From Bacteroidota bacterium (GTDB taxonomy: Bacteria > Bacteroidota > Bacteroidia > 2-12-FULL-35-15), in NCBI GenBank assembly GCA_005772895.1, contig SXIH01000014.1, positions 1 through 52,088 on the forward strand: a DNA stretch of 52,088 nucleotides, written 5' to 3'. Position 1 is the stretch's first letter, and every line of letters starts with the position of its first letter. Positions 26,783 to 35,692 of this stretch are shown piece by piece. The notes under the pieces are model-generated. The model searched no databases. It was not told where the DNA came from and saw only the letters and a list, made by a program, of their open reading frames with translations. Both the position numbers and the translations under genes were made by a program.

Positions 26783-27574
26783 ATGTTACCAATATATAAA
26801 GCAATAAGTTTTGACAAAGTCTTAGATGGGGGTTCTACTCGCCCATGGCTTGTTGTAGTTAGAGCTGGAGATGCATTAACTCCCTATGTTGTCAAGCTTT
26901 ATAAAAAGCAACATGTTGACCAAAGTTTTTCAGTTGCTAAAGATGTTTTTTGCTCGATTTTAGCCAAAGAATTTGAGTTAGAAACTCCTGAAGCAGCATT
27001 AATAGAGTTTTCTGATGCTTTTATTAAAGGATTGCCACCTGAAATAAGGGCTGAATTAGTAGCTAAGGACAAAAGAATTAAGTTTGGTTGTCAATTTATA
27101 GAAGGGGCATTTCAATATTTAGAAGATTTACATAGAGACAATCTTAAAAAATATCAAATAGAGACAATATACGCTTTTGATAACTTAATCAAAAATTCTG
27201 ATAGGAGAATTGGTAAATCAAACATCTTATTAAAAGGGACAAGTTCATATTTAATAGATCATGAGTTAACATTTACAGTTAATGCGAGTACTATAGAAGA
27301 TTTTAAAAATAATGTTTGGGTGTATTTTAAAGCCAATCATATATTTTATAATTTTCTAACAAAAGGAAGCCTTGTTGATAAACGAACTTACTTTCAAGAT
27401 TTTGAAGATTCTATAAAAGGAATTAATTTTGATGTTTTAGATTCGTATAATGAGCAATTAATTAAATTTGGACACCATACAGAGGAGAATTACTCAATTT
27501 TAAAAGAATATCTTTGTCACATAAAACAAAATTCAAGTAAATTCGTTTTTCTATTAAGGGCGGATATTGCATAA
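26783..27574 (+). CDS. HipA-like kinase domain protein
   Basis: This 263-residue protein resembles the stand-alone HipA-like kinase family (HipA_2 type). An ATP-binding lysine appears in YVVKLYKK (Lys38), a catalytic loop in NSDRRIGKSNILL (Asp140, Asn147), and a DFG-like metal aspartate in YLIDHEL (Asp159), so the active site looks complete. It lacks the N-subdomain of classical HipA, and no HipB-like helix-turn-helix antitoxin is encoded nearby. Its partner is the DUF3037 gene starting 1 bp after its stop, a pairing I recall for this family. It may phosphorylate a translation factor or act in conflict or regulation. The substrate is unknown. It is the first gene of an accessory island. Confidence 0.8.
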   Translation: MLPIYKAISFDKVLDGGSTRPWLVVVRAGDALTPYVVKLYKKQHVDQSFSVAKDVFCSILAKEFELETPEAALIEFSDAFIKGLPPEIRAELVAKDKRIKFGCQFIEGAFQYLEDLHRDNLKKYQIETIYAFDNLIKNSDRRIGKSNILLKGTSSYLIDHELTFTVNASTIEDFKNNVWVYFKANHIFYNFLTKGSLVDKRTYFQDFEDSIKGINFDVLDSYNEQLIKFGHHTEENYSILKEYLCHIKQNSSKFVFLLRADIA

Positions 27575-27575
27575 A

Positions 27576-28424
27576 ATGAAAACAGATTTAACATATTATA
27601 TTCTTAATTATTTCCATTCACAATTTTTGGGAGAAAAATTGAATGTCGGCATATTATTTCATTCAAAGAATCCATCAAAAATAATATTTAAACATCCTAA
27701 AAATTTTAAAAGAATTAGAGAATTATATAGCGACTTTACGGAGTCTCAATTGAAAATAAATTTGAATGTCATAGAAGAAAGAATAAATATATTAAACAAT
27801 AAAAACTCACTTTTTTTTGACAAAGAGAGTTCAAATATTGTAAGTGAATTATTTAGACAAGATGCAACAGCTCTTGTATTTTCTGAAGGCAAAAGAGCTA
27901 TTGTAGATGGAAACCTTGAGTTGGCAATTAAAGATTATTACAATTTATATTTTTCAAATTATCATGAACCTGAGAAAAAGCAGAAACATGATGAAGAATA
28001 TTTATTAAGAAATTTCAAGAATCGTCTAGCCATAAGAAACTCTAATGCACATCATTTGCTTAATAAAGATGTTCAAATCAAATCGCCACAAACAACGGTA
28101 AAATTTGATTATAAATGGAAAAATGGAGTAGAAAATTTGGTAAAATCTGTTGGGTTTGATTTGGAAGAAGAAAGTTCTATTAATCATAAGGCAATTCTTA
28201 TACATGGTCAATTAAACTTTATTGCAGATGAACTTAGGAATAAGAATTATAATGTAGATTTATTAATTTCCCGCCCAGAAACAAAAAATAAAGGCTTGTT
28301 AGATGCTTATGAGAGAGGAATTGAGATAATTAAGACAGCAAAAATTTCAAAAAATCTTATAGAAGAAGATGTTGTTGATGCCTATGTTGATAAAGTTGCT
28401 AAGGAAATAAAATCTCCATTTTAA
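27576..28424 (+). CDS. DUF3037 domain protein, partner of the HipA-like kinase
   Basis: The protein has 282 residues. The N-terminal part (YYILNYFHSQFLGEKLNVGILF, then FKRIRELYSDFTESQLK) matches the DUF3037 family as I remember it. The remainder is Lys/Asn-rich and helical. The frame can be opened by a TTG at 27567 overlapping the kinase gene, but the ATG at 27576, 1 bp after the kinase stop, is the natural start. The tight coupling implies the two proteins act together, perhaps as kinase and adaptor or neutraliser. No experimental function is known to me. Confidence 0.78.
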   Translation: MKTDLTYYILNYFHSQFLGEKLNVGILFHSKNPSKIIFKHPKNFKRIRELYSDFTESQLKINLNVIEERINILNNKNSLFFDKESSNIVSELFRQDATALVFSEGKRAIVDGNLELAIKDYYNLYFSNYHEPEKKQKHDEEYLLRNFKNRLAIRNSNAHHLLNKDVQIKSPQTTVKFDYKWKNGVENLVKSVGFDLEEESSINHKAILIHGQLNFIADELRNKNYNVDLLISRPETKNKGLLDAYERGIEIIKTAKISKNLIEEDVVDAYVDKVAKEIKSPF

Positions 28425-28468
28425 GAAGCTAGACTTCTTTTTACTATTATTTTGGTGTGATTTTTAGT

Positions 28469-29446
28469 TTATTTGCCTAGTTTTTTATTTGCAATACTCT
28501 CAATTAACCATTTTATAGCATTATCTACTATATAATTTGAATCATAAAATTGTTTGTCTTTTCTTGATACCCAACCAAGGCTCTGTTTTTGGTTTCGATC
28601 AAAATCATAAATATTTTCGAGTATTCTTTTAGGCTGAGAAAATTCATGTCTTGAGTTGTAGAGAGTATAATTGCCATCAAAATATTGTACATGCAACATT
28701 GATTCTGTTAATGAATTATAATAATTCATTTTAAACCTAATAGAACAGCTAAAGCCAAAAGATCTGAATACAAAAACTGGTTCGCTCTGTTCTTCTTCAA
28801 ATGGAATAGTAAATCCTTTTTTATCAACTAATATTTTTATCTTTTCTTTTAAGTTATTGAACATGTCTAAGGTGTGATTGTGTGCAGCATCTACCCCTTC
28901 TTTTGAATCTAAGAAAGCAACGCGATTATTTTTATATTCAATTTCACTATTAAAGTCATCTATTTTGTCAAGGTTTTTTTCAAATTCTGTTTTTTCAGGT
29001 AAAGGCTTTATATTTTCAGTTGAAAATTCTTTTTCCAAATCAGATATTAACATTCTTAGGGCATTTAAAAAATCTGGTTCTTCAAATTCTTTATTCATAA
29101 GTGCTGGAAAATTGTATGGTAGGTCTATTTGCTTATGAATAAATCCCTTTAATGAATCTATTAAATTTTTTTCAACTATCGGGCGAATTTTTTTTCCAAT
29201 AGCGGTTGCAAACCCAATCTCTTGGTTTATCCATTGTGTTCCAATAGATTGACTGGTTATTATAGGAATAACAACCTCAGAATTTTTTATTCCTTCACTT
29301 ACTTTTTGAGCTAAAGGCTTAAGGGCTTCTCTATTTTCAGCGATAATTAATGGATAGAAAAGAATATGTCCTTCAAGTTCTTGCTCTATTAATTTCACTT
29401 TATGAATATCTAGATTGGAATAGCTGATAAATAGAGCATGCTTCAT
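28469..29446 (-). CDS. TIR-domain protein
   Basis: This 325-residue soluble protein has an N-terminal TIR domain (about 1-140): box 1 ALFISYSNLD, the central VVIPIITSQSIGTQWINQEIG, and a putative catalytic Glu76 placed four residues after Trp72 as in NAD+-cleaving TIRs. A linker with a charged helix (about 140-185) leads to a C-terminal domain (about 190-325; FVFRSFGFSCSIRFKM, MLHVQYFDGNYTLYNS) that I cannot assign. It could be the sensor. Bacterial TIR proteins commonly deplete NAD+ or make signalling nucleotides during phage defence. It is downstream of the DUF2971 gene on the same strand and convergent with the DUF3037 gene. Confidence 0.82.
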   Translation of the reverse strand: MKHALFISYSNLDIHKVKLIEQELEGHILFYPLIIAENREALKPLAQKVSEGIKNSEVVIPIITSQSIGTQWINQEIGFATAIGKKIRPIVEKNLIDSLKGFIHKQIDLPYNFPALMNKEFEEPDFLNALRMLISDLEKEFSTENIKPLPEKTEFEKNLDKIDDFNSEIEYKNNRVAFLDSKEGVDAAHNHTLDMFNNLKEKIKILVDKKGFTIPFEEEQSEPVFVFRSFGFSCSIRFKMNYYNSLTESMLHVQYFDGNYTLYNSRHEFSQPKRILENIYDFDRNQKQSLGWVSRKDKQFYDSNYIVDNAIKWLIESIANKKLGK

Positions 29447-29506
29447 TTTTAAAATATTGTTTTTGATTTAATATTGCATTATTAATTAAACAACATAGCT
29501 AAAATG

Positions 29507-30388
29507 TTAGCGTAGTGCTATTTCAGAATCAAATGTTTTAAACGGAAGATTCAGTTTGCTTAAAAGTTTCTTTAGGTTATCTTTCGAAAAAAGATCAGTT
29601 TTAGGGTGGAAAACAATTTCAAAAGGTAGGTTTTCAAAATTACTCATAATGATACTCAACCCTTTGTTAGCCATAAGCTTTTTCTTATCATTGATTGTCC
29701 ATCTTTCTTTATCTTGATATTTTTTCCAAATTTTTTCTGGATTGTTTTTTACAAGGCATATCCGAAACTCATTTTCATGTTGGTAGCTTAAATCTTTTGT
29801 AAAACCAATCTGAATTTTATCAATAACATCAGCAATGTTTTCATGTAGATTAACAAAATCAATGTATTGTATTTTGCCTAACCTGATTTCATAAAATTCT
29901 TCTAATTCAAGTATTTTAAATTGTTTTTTATTAAAAACTTCTTTCAAGTATTTGTATTTAATTTTAATAGCTACACTATCTTTATTGCTATATGCAGACC
30001 ACATTGCCATTGATTCGCGCTTGCCAATTAACCAACAATTTGTATAAAAAAGTTGTTGATATAATTTAGTTTCTGCTTCTCGACTCCATTTTAAAATGCC
30101 ATCACTAAGATGAACAGCAATTTTCATTAATAGATGTTCGAATTTTTTCTCTGATTCTTGCTCCAGTTTATGAAGAGTTAATTTCTTAATTAAGTGTTCA
30201 ACAGGAGCCCCTTCGTGTACATCGTCTAACTGATCAAATCGAGATAAGTGTAGTTTTTTTTCTAGTAAGAATGAAAGAAGTTTATTGATATCTATATATC
30301 GCCATAAATAATCTTCGTCATCAGGTTCATTAAAATATTTGATGACATTATTAGAATTGGATTTTGATATATTTTTTTCTTTATCCAT
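29507..30388 (-). CDS. DUF2971 domain protein
   Basis: This 293-residue cytoplasmic protein carries the DUF2971 pattern. LWRYIDINKLLSFLLEKKLHLSR with FDQLDDVHEG lies at the N-terminus, then CWLIGKRESMAMWSAYSNKDSVAIKI, and later KDLSYQHENEFRICLV with its conserved Glu/Arg, and FEIVFHPKT. The biochemical role is unknown. The family is frequent in accessory regions. It lies 60 bp upstream of the TIR gene in the same direction and 36 bp downstream of lpxH, so read-through from lpxH is possible. Confidence 0.8.
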   Translation of the reverse strand: MDKEKNISKSNSNNVIKYFNEPDDEDYLWRYIDINKLLSFLLEKKLHLSRFDQLDDVHEGAPVEHLIKKLTLHKLEQESEKKFEHLLMKIAVHLSDGILKWSREAETKLYQQLFYTNCWLIGKRESMAMWSAYSNKDSVAIKIKYKYLKEVFNKKQFKILELEEFYEIRLGKIQYIDFVNLHENIADVIDKIQIGFTKDLSYQHENEFRICLVKNNPEKIWKKYQDKERWTINDKKKLMANKGLSIIMSNFENLPFEIVFHPKTDLFSKDNLKKLLSKLNLPFKTFDSEIALR

Positions 30389-30424
30389 TTTTTCTGTCTA
30401 AACGATAATAAATTTATAATTATC

Positions 30425-31171
30425 CTACTTATACTCCTTCAACTCCAACTTCTCGCCATCAAATACAGCATAGGTATTGTAATTGATCCATTCACCTAAA
30501 TTGATGTAGCGGCTTTTTTCGGAAAGTTTTATGTCCAGTGGTAAATGCCTATGTCCAAAAATGAAATAATCGAAATGTTCGTTTTTTAAAATTTCTTTTG
30601 CAAAAACAGCTAACCATTCGTTTTCATCGCCTTTGAATTGTTCGTCTTTTGGAGCATTGGAAGCTCTGCTGGTTTTTGACCAGTAATGTGCCATGCCTAT
30701 TCCAAAGTTCGGGTGAAGTCTTGCAAACAACCATTGGCATATTGGATTGTGAAATATTTTTTTGATGAATTTATAACCGTAGTCTCCGGGACCCAAACCG
30801 TCACCGTGTGCTAAATAGAATTTTTTGCCATTGTATTCGCGTTTGATGGCATTGCGGTGAATGGTAACGCCTAATTCTTTTTCTAAATAATCAAACATCC
30901 AAACATCGTGGTTGCCAATAAAGAGTGAAACGGGAATTCCGGAATCTGTTATCTCAGCAATTTTTCCTAATAAGCGGGTAAATCCTTTCGGGATGGCGTG
31001 TTTGTATTCAAACCAAAAATCAAACAAGTCGCCCATCAGGTAAATTTCCTGTGCGTCTTGTTTTACTTCGTCTAGCCACTTTACTATAAGCTTTTCACGT
31101 ACTATGCTTTTTTCATAGTTTGGAGCGCCTAAGTGGAAATCGGAGGCAAAGTATATTTTTTTATTTGGCAT
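30425..31171 (-). CDS. lpxH: UDP-2,3-diacylglucosamine diphosphatase
   Basis: LpxH removes UMP to give lipid X in lipid A synthesis at the inner membrane. This calcineurin-like metallophosphoesterase has DFHLGAP (Asp11, His13), GDLFDFWFEY (Asp48), GNHD (about 86-89), AHGDG (His122) and the C-terminal GHRHLP, all intact. Length is 248 residues. The start is MPNKKIYF at 31171. An upstream in-frame start at 31198 would add nine residues encoded by the mini-element's inverted repeat, which I take as spurious. Confidence 0.93.
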   Translation of the reverse strand: MPNKKIYFASDFHLGAPNYEKSIVREKLIVKWLDEVKQDAQEIYLMGDLFDFWFEYKHAIPKGFTRLLGKIAEITDSGIPVSLFIGNHDVWMFDYLEKELGVTIHRNAIKREYNGKKFYLAHGDGLGPGDYGYKFIKKIFHNPICQWLFARLHPNFGIGMAHYWSKTSRASNAPKDEQFKGDENEWLAVFAKEILKNEHFDYFIFGHRHLPLDIKLSEKSRYINLGEWINYNTYAVFDGEKLELKEYK

Positions 31172-31189
31172 TTCGCTTCGTAACTCTTT

Positions 31190-31432
31190 TTTAAACACAT
31201 AGACACATAGTTTTTTTGGTCCTATTTGCTATGATGCTTGTGTCATCTATTTATGGTATTCGTAACGTGTTTAACTCGTTAGTTCTCTCCGCTTCGGTCG
31301 AGAGGACATTTAGTACGCATCATTGTTTCGACTCTCATTTTTTGTCATTTCGAGCGGAGCCGAGAAATATTTTTCTATCTGTTTTCTTTTCCTTTAACAC
31401 ACCCAGCAAATCTATGTGTCTATGTGTTTAAA
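31190..31432. mobile_element. miniature inverted-repeat element, copy 2
   Basis: This 243-bp segment is bounded by the same perfect 21-bp inverted repeat as copy 1 (31190-31210 and 31412-31432), and the right end shares six more bases (TTTTCA). The interior differs from copy 1. It carries a GTCATTTCGAGCGGAGCCGA repeat (31344-31368) and a TCTCTCCGCTTCGGTCGAGA palindrome. It fills most of the gap between lpxH and the M1 peptidase and encodes nothing recognisable. Confidence 0.65.
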
Positions 31433-31458
31433 TTTTCACGCTACAGCGCTATAAACGC

Positions 31459-34400
31459 CTACAGCGAAAAGTTCCTTATTAACCCAAATGGATTAATCAA
31501 ATTCAAATTTAATGTAAATCTTATTGTTTCAACATATTTAATATCATTCGCATCTTTATAATCCTGAAAGTTTTTTGAGATCAATACAGGAAAGTATACT
31601 TCAAAGAAATTTTTTCTTAGTGAAATACAAACTCCTGCATCGTACAATACTTTTTCATCTAATAATGAATTTGCATCTGCTGTTCCAATGTCTGCGTATA
31701 AATTAATCGGCAGTTTCATGTTTCCTAAAGATGTTTTAATATTTAATGCTGCCAGCCAGGTGTTTGACTGTCCGAGTGGAGAATAAAATTTCATTGCACC
31801 ATCGGTATCTGTAAATTGGTTACCCAATAATCCATCGTCACCAACCGGTTCGCTTCTTCCTAAAAACACATTGTCGAAAAGATAATCCTGTGTACCTGTT
31901 TGTCCGCTTAGTCTGAAACGATATGCTCCAGCATCACCGGCTTCTGTTCCAATAAATGTTCCTGCAAAAAAGCGGACATCAAAACCTTTGTTTTTATTTT
32001 TATAGTTATAAGAATAATGAGCAGTCAAAGCTGCTTTCATTATTTTTTCTCCTTGCTGAAAATTAAAACTCAAATCGTAAGGAGTGATGGCATCGTCTTT
32101 AGAAAAAGTAAATGTAAGGTCGTTAAAGTTTGTTGTTACTGAATCGCGTTTGTAAATTGCTGGGCTTACAGTATAAAATGCATTATAAGTTTCTTTCAGA
32201 ATAGAAATATTCCGGTAACGGACATTGCAATTGAATGGACTCCGTAATTCAGCTTTTTTTAATTTGAAAGAAAGTTCAGGAGCTATTTTAGTAAAATTCA
32301 AATTTAATGGATCTCCGTTTGCATCATCCGGATGACTGGCGTATGTATAACGTGTGCCTGTTACTGCAAAAGTTAAGCGCTGCAATCCGTTTTTTGGAAA
32401 CATGTTATAGGCAATGTGTGCATATCCAGCAAAATCTTCTGTTGTTGCACTATACATAGGCATCAATTCGTATTCAAATTTCTTTTGCGGAAAAACATTG
32501 TTATACAATGCTAAACCAAACATCCATCTGTTATAATTATTCCATGCAGCAACCGGTGTCCAGAATAATTGTGTTTTATCTGGATTATCCAAACTGCCTA
32601 AAAATTGAAAACGAATTTTTTCTGTTTTTTTGAAGAGTCCTGTAGTGCGGATTTTATTATTGTTCCTATTTACTTCAGGCATGTCTTCGCGTGCATCAAT
32701 TTTGAAATAATCAATATCGGCAGGAGGGAAGGTTACTGCTTGCTTTCCGCTGAAACCATCATATATAACTTCGCCAATTAATTTTTTGTCTTTATATCCT
32801 TGAATAAAAACAGGGCCATTTATCTCCCCTTTGTTTTTTACTCCAATATCCCAGGAGCCATCTTGATTTTTATGTGCGAATGTAATTTTGTAATCCAATT
32901 TTTTTGTGGAGTTTATTAATCCATCAAATAGCCACGATAAATTTTTGCCTGTAGTTTTTTCTACAGATGTTTTGAAATCCTGCGGCATGGGATGTTTGAA
33001 ATGCCATTCATCAAAATACGCTTGCATTACTTTGTCCATTTCCGCTTCTCCTAAGTATGCCATCAAGTAATCCATTACAATAGCTGTTTTAGAATACATT
33101 ACTCCGGCATAATTTATTTGAGTGTAATCGGTAGACCGGAATTCAATTGGCTGGTCTTCATTTTTTTTAGCAGAAAAAAGGTAAGCTAATTCGTACTGAC
33201 ATTTATGAGTATATCTCGACAAGTCAAATGCTTTTCCAATCGGACCATCAGCGAGATCACCTAATAATTTTTGATCAGGATATTTTGTTTCGATGTAGCG
33301 GTGTTCGTTAAAAGAATTAAATCCTTCATCCATCCAACCGTGTTCTCGTTCGTTGGAGCCCAGCATTCCATAAAACCAATTGTGTCCAACTTCGTGAGTG
33401 ATTACAACATCCAATTGAAAAGCATTTCCGCTTCCACCAATAACGGTGATGTTGGGATATTCCATTCCTCCACCTGCACTAATTGTTCCATCAACAGCAG
33501 TGCAATGTGCGTAAGGATAATCTCCATTCCACAGCGAGTAATAATAAATAGCATCGTTGATATACTGAACACTGTTTTTCCACAAATGGGCTTCTGCATT
33601 TGTAAACATTGCCCAGGTTGTTACTTTGTTTTTGTTGTGAGGCGTAATTACTTCTCCTTTTAAAACGTGGTAGCGTTTATCACAGAACCATGCGAAGTCG
33701 TGCACATTTTTTTGTTTGAAACGTAGTGTTTTTGTTTCAGCATCGGAAGCGGGAAAAGATAAATCATCTTTATTAAAACTCTTTAATGCTTCAGTTGCTT
33801 TTACATTTTGTTCCAGCCAGGCAATTTCTTTTTCTCCATCCACCATATCACCTGTTGCACCCAAAACATAATTTTTAGGAAGCGTAATACTTACATCAAA
33901 GCTTCCAAACTCCGAATAAAATTCTCCCTGATTTAAATAAGGCATTTGATTCCAGCCTGTTCGGTCAAACACGGCAGGCTTTGGATACCATTGTGTGATT
34001 TGGTACGACTGACCGATATGCCCCATTCTGGAAATTTCTCCCGAAGGAATTTTCACATGAAAAGGAGTAGAGATAATTATTTTATCTCCGCTTTTTAAAG
34101 GTTCGTTTAAAATAAGTTTACAGATGTCGATGCTGTCTTTTAAATAATCCCATTTAACAGCTACATCATTTACTTTAAAATCCAATTGATCGATATACCC
34201 TTTTTCATCGTCTTTCGCATAATAAAGTTTAGTTGCTCCGCCTGCAAGAAGTTGTTTGGCCAGCGCAGTGTTGTTATTTTTATAAGCATTTGGCCAAAGA
34301 TGCATATAAATATAAGTCAGAGTTGTGGGTGAGTTGTTGATGTATTCTATTTTTTCATCACCTGTAAATTCGTGTTTTACGTCATCCAATTTTACATTGA

Positions 34401-34494
34401 TGGTGTAATTTACTTCTTGTTGGAAATAGGTTTGTGCGTTTGCAAACTTTGCAAATAAAGAAAAGAAAAAAAGAATAGAATATTTAAGTTTCAT
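31459..34494 (-). CDS. M1-family metallopeptidase with long C-terminal extension
   Basis: This 1011-residue exported aminopeptidase-like protein has a signal peptide (ends near AKFANAQ). The substrate-binding GGMEYPN lies around residue 346, and the zinc site HEVGH...E (about 366-389; HEVGHNWFYGM, then EHGWMDEGFNSF) and a downstream YSKTAIVM tyrosine are also present. The catalytic part ends near residue 560. The last 350 or so residues are strand-rich (for example FRLSGQTGTQDYLF, GVCISLRKNFFEVYFPVLIS) and look like an outer-membrane or surface beta domain. Bacteroidota have this long class. The following gene on the strand is lpxH, beyond mini-element copy 2. It starts 8 bp after the TlpA-like gene. 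Confidence 0.9.
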   Translation of the reverse strand: MKLKYSILFFFSLFAKFANAQTYFQQEVNYTINVKLDDVKHEFTGDEKIEYINNSPTTLTYIYMHLWPNAYKNNNTALAKQLLAGGATKLYYAKDDEKGYIDQLDFKVNDVAVKWDYLKDSIDICKLILNEPLKSGDKIIISTPFHVKIPSGEISRMGHIGQSYQITQWYPKPAVFDRTGWNQMPYLNQGEFYSEFGSFDVSITLPKNYVLGATGDMVDGEKEIAWLEQNVKATEALKSFNKDDLSFPASDAETKTLRFKQKNVHDFAWFCDKRYHVLKGEVITPHNKNKVTTWAMFTNAEAHLWKNSVQYINDAIYYYSLWNGDYPYAHCTAVDGTISAGGGMEYPNITVIGGSGNAFQLDVVITHEVGHNWFYGMLGSNEREHGWMDEGFNSFNEHRYIETKYPDQKLLGDLADGPIGKAFDLSRYTHKCQYELAYLFSAKKNEDQPIEFRSTDYTQINYAGVMYSKTAIVMDYLMAYLGEAEMDKVMQAYFDEWHFKHPMPQDFKTSVEKTTGKNLSWLFDGLINSTKKLDYKITFAHKNQDGSWDIGVKNKGEINGPVFIQGYKDKKLIGEVIYDGFSGKQAVTFPPADIDYFKIDAREDMPEVNRNNNKIRTTGLFKKTEKIRFQFLGSLDNPDKTQLFWTPVAAWNNYNRWMFGLALYNNVFPQKKFEYELMPMYSATTEDFAGYAHIAYNMFPKNGLQRLTFAVTGTRYTYASHPDDANGDPLNLNFTKIAPELSFKLKKAELRSPFNCNVRYRNISILKETYNAFYTVSPAIYKRDSVTTNFNDLTFTFSKDDAITPYDLSFNFQQGEKIMKAALTAHYSYNYKNKNKGFDVRFFAGTFIGTEAGDAGAYRFRLSGQTGTQDYLFDNVFLGRSEPVGDDGLLGNQFTDTDGAMKFYSPLGQSNTWLAALNIKTSLGNMKLPINLYADIGTADANSLLDEKVLYDAGVCISLRKNFFEVYFPVLISKNFQDYKDANDIKYVETIRFTLNLNLINPFGLIRNFSL

Positions 34495-34502
34495 TTAAAC
34501 TG

Positions 34503-35636
34503 TTATTTTAAAACTTCTGCCAGTTTTGCTTCCAATGCTTCTCCGCGTAAATTCTTAGCTAAAATTTTTCCTTCTCCATCAATCAACACACTTGTAGGAA
34601 TAGCATTGAAATTATACAAAGCCACAACCGGAGACTGCCAGAATTTAAAATCGCATACATGATTTTTCCAGATCAGTCCGTCTGTTTTAATGGCCAGCTT
34701 CCATTTTTCCATGTCTTTATCCAACGAAACGCTGTATATATCAAACCCTTTTGATTTGTATTTATTGTATGCTTTCACAACATTAGGATTTTCTGCTCTG
34801 CATGGTCCGCACCAGGATGCCCAGAAATCTATTAACACCACTTTTCCTTTCAAGGAAGAAAGTGCCAATGGTTTATCATCAGGTGTATTCATTAAAATTT
34901 CAGGAGCTAATGTTCCAACTGCTAATTTTCTGCTGCTTGAAACACCTTCATGAAATGCTTTAATGTATTTTGAGTTTGGATATTTTGCAAACAGTCCGTC
35001 ATCCAATTTAAAATAAGTATCCATGTATTCATCAGGCTGTAATTGCTGAATAGCAGCTAATGATGCAAAGGATGAAGTGTGTTTTTCAATAAAATTTTTC
35101 AGGTATTCGTTGTGTTCGTTAACCAGTTTTGTATATGGCTTTTCTAATTCGTTACTCATGGAATCAATACGGAGCGAATCCATTTGTGTCATGTTTACGA
35201 ATGCCTGAAATATTTTTTGCAGTGAATCTCTTTTTCTGTAACTCTCAGCAGAAGTCATGTTTATTTCCCAGAACAATTTTGAATCTTCGGAACCTTCTAC
35301 ATTGTATGTATTCCCAAGATCAGCAACATCACCGGTGATGGAAACTTTTTGGTTGTTATCAAAAATAAAAGTTGCAAAATTTCTGTCGGATGTTTTTAAA
35401 CGGTAGAAACCAATTTCAGTTATCACAGGGTTCATGGTAAATTCACCATTCTCATCCAAAATAGCAGTATCCACTTGTATCAAACCATCGGTTCCCATTT
35501 GTTCCAAAAACAAAGTATCGCCATGCGCATTCCCAAGTTTTCCTTTCAACTCAAAAGCATCAGAGGAAGAATTAGAATCCGAACAAGCGGAAAATAATAA
35601 CACAAAGATTGAAAAATAGAAAGTGATTAATTTCAT
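34503..35636 (-). CDS. TlpA-like thioredoxin lipoprotein with DUF4369 domain
   Basis: The 377-residue lipoprotein has a lipobox near LLFSAC, an N-terminal DUF4369-type strand-rich domain (about 25-115), a helical middle, and a C-terminal AhpC/TSA-thioredoxin domain (about 235-377) with active site WASWCGPCRAENP. It probably reduces or exchanges disulfides on the periplasmic side. It ends 8 bp before the M1 peptidase starts, so the two are likely an operon in which this protein could aid maturation of exported proteins. Confidence 0.9.
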   Translation of the reverse strand: MKLITFYFSIFVLLFSACSDSNSSSDAFELKGKLGNAHGDTLFLEQMGTDGLIQVDTAILDENGEFTMNPVITEIGFYRLKTSDRNFATFIFDNNQKVSITGDVADLGNTYNVEGSEDSKLFWEINMTSAESYRKRDSLQKIFQAFVNMTQMDSLRIDSMSNELEKPYTKLVNEHNEYLKNFIEKHTSSFASLAAIQQLQPDEYMDTYFKLDDGLFAKYPNSKYIKAFHEGVSSSRKLAVGTLAPEILMNTPDDKPLALSSLKGKVVLIDFWASWCGPCRAENPNVVKAYNKYKSKGFDIYSVSLDKDMEKWKLAIKTDGLIWKNHVCDFKFWQSPVVALYNFNAIPTSVLIDGEGKILAKNLRGEALEAKLAEVLK

Positions 35637-35692
35637 TAGTTTATTTTTTAATTTTTTCTTTTTTTGTCTATTGTCTACTGCAGAATTGTCGA

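Noticed and set aside
26783..28424. Classical HipBA toxin-antitoxin module
   Set aside because: No helix-turn-helix HipB is encoded and the kinase lacks the HipA N-subdomain; a HipA-like/DUF3037 pair describes it better.
28469..29446. Thoeris or CBASS assignment for the TIR gene
   Set aside because: No ThsA-like SIR2/SLOG effector and no nucleotidyltransferase or cyclase is adjacent.
26632..30424. Integrative element or prophage with att sites around the island
   Set aside because: No integrase, recombinase or tRNA target lies at its borders, and no convincing direct repeat was found at the gap and lpxH junctions.
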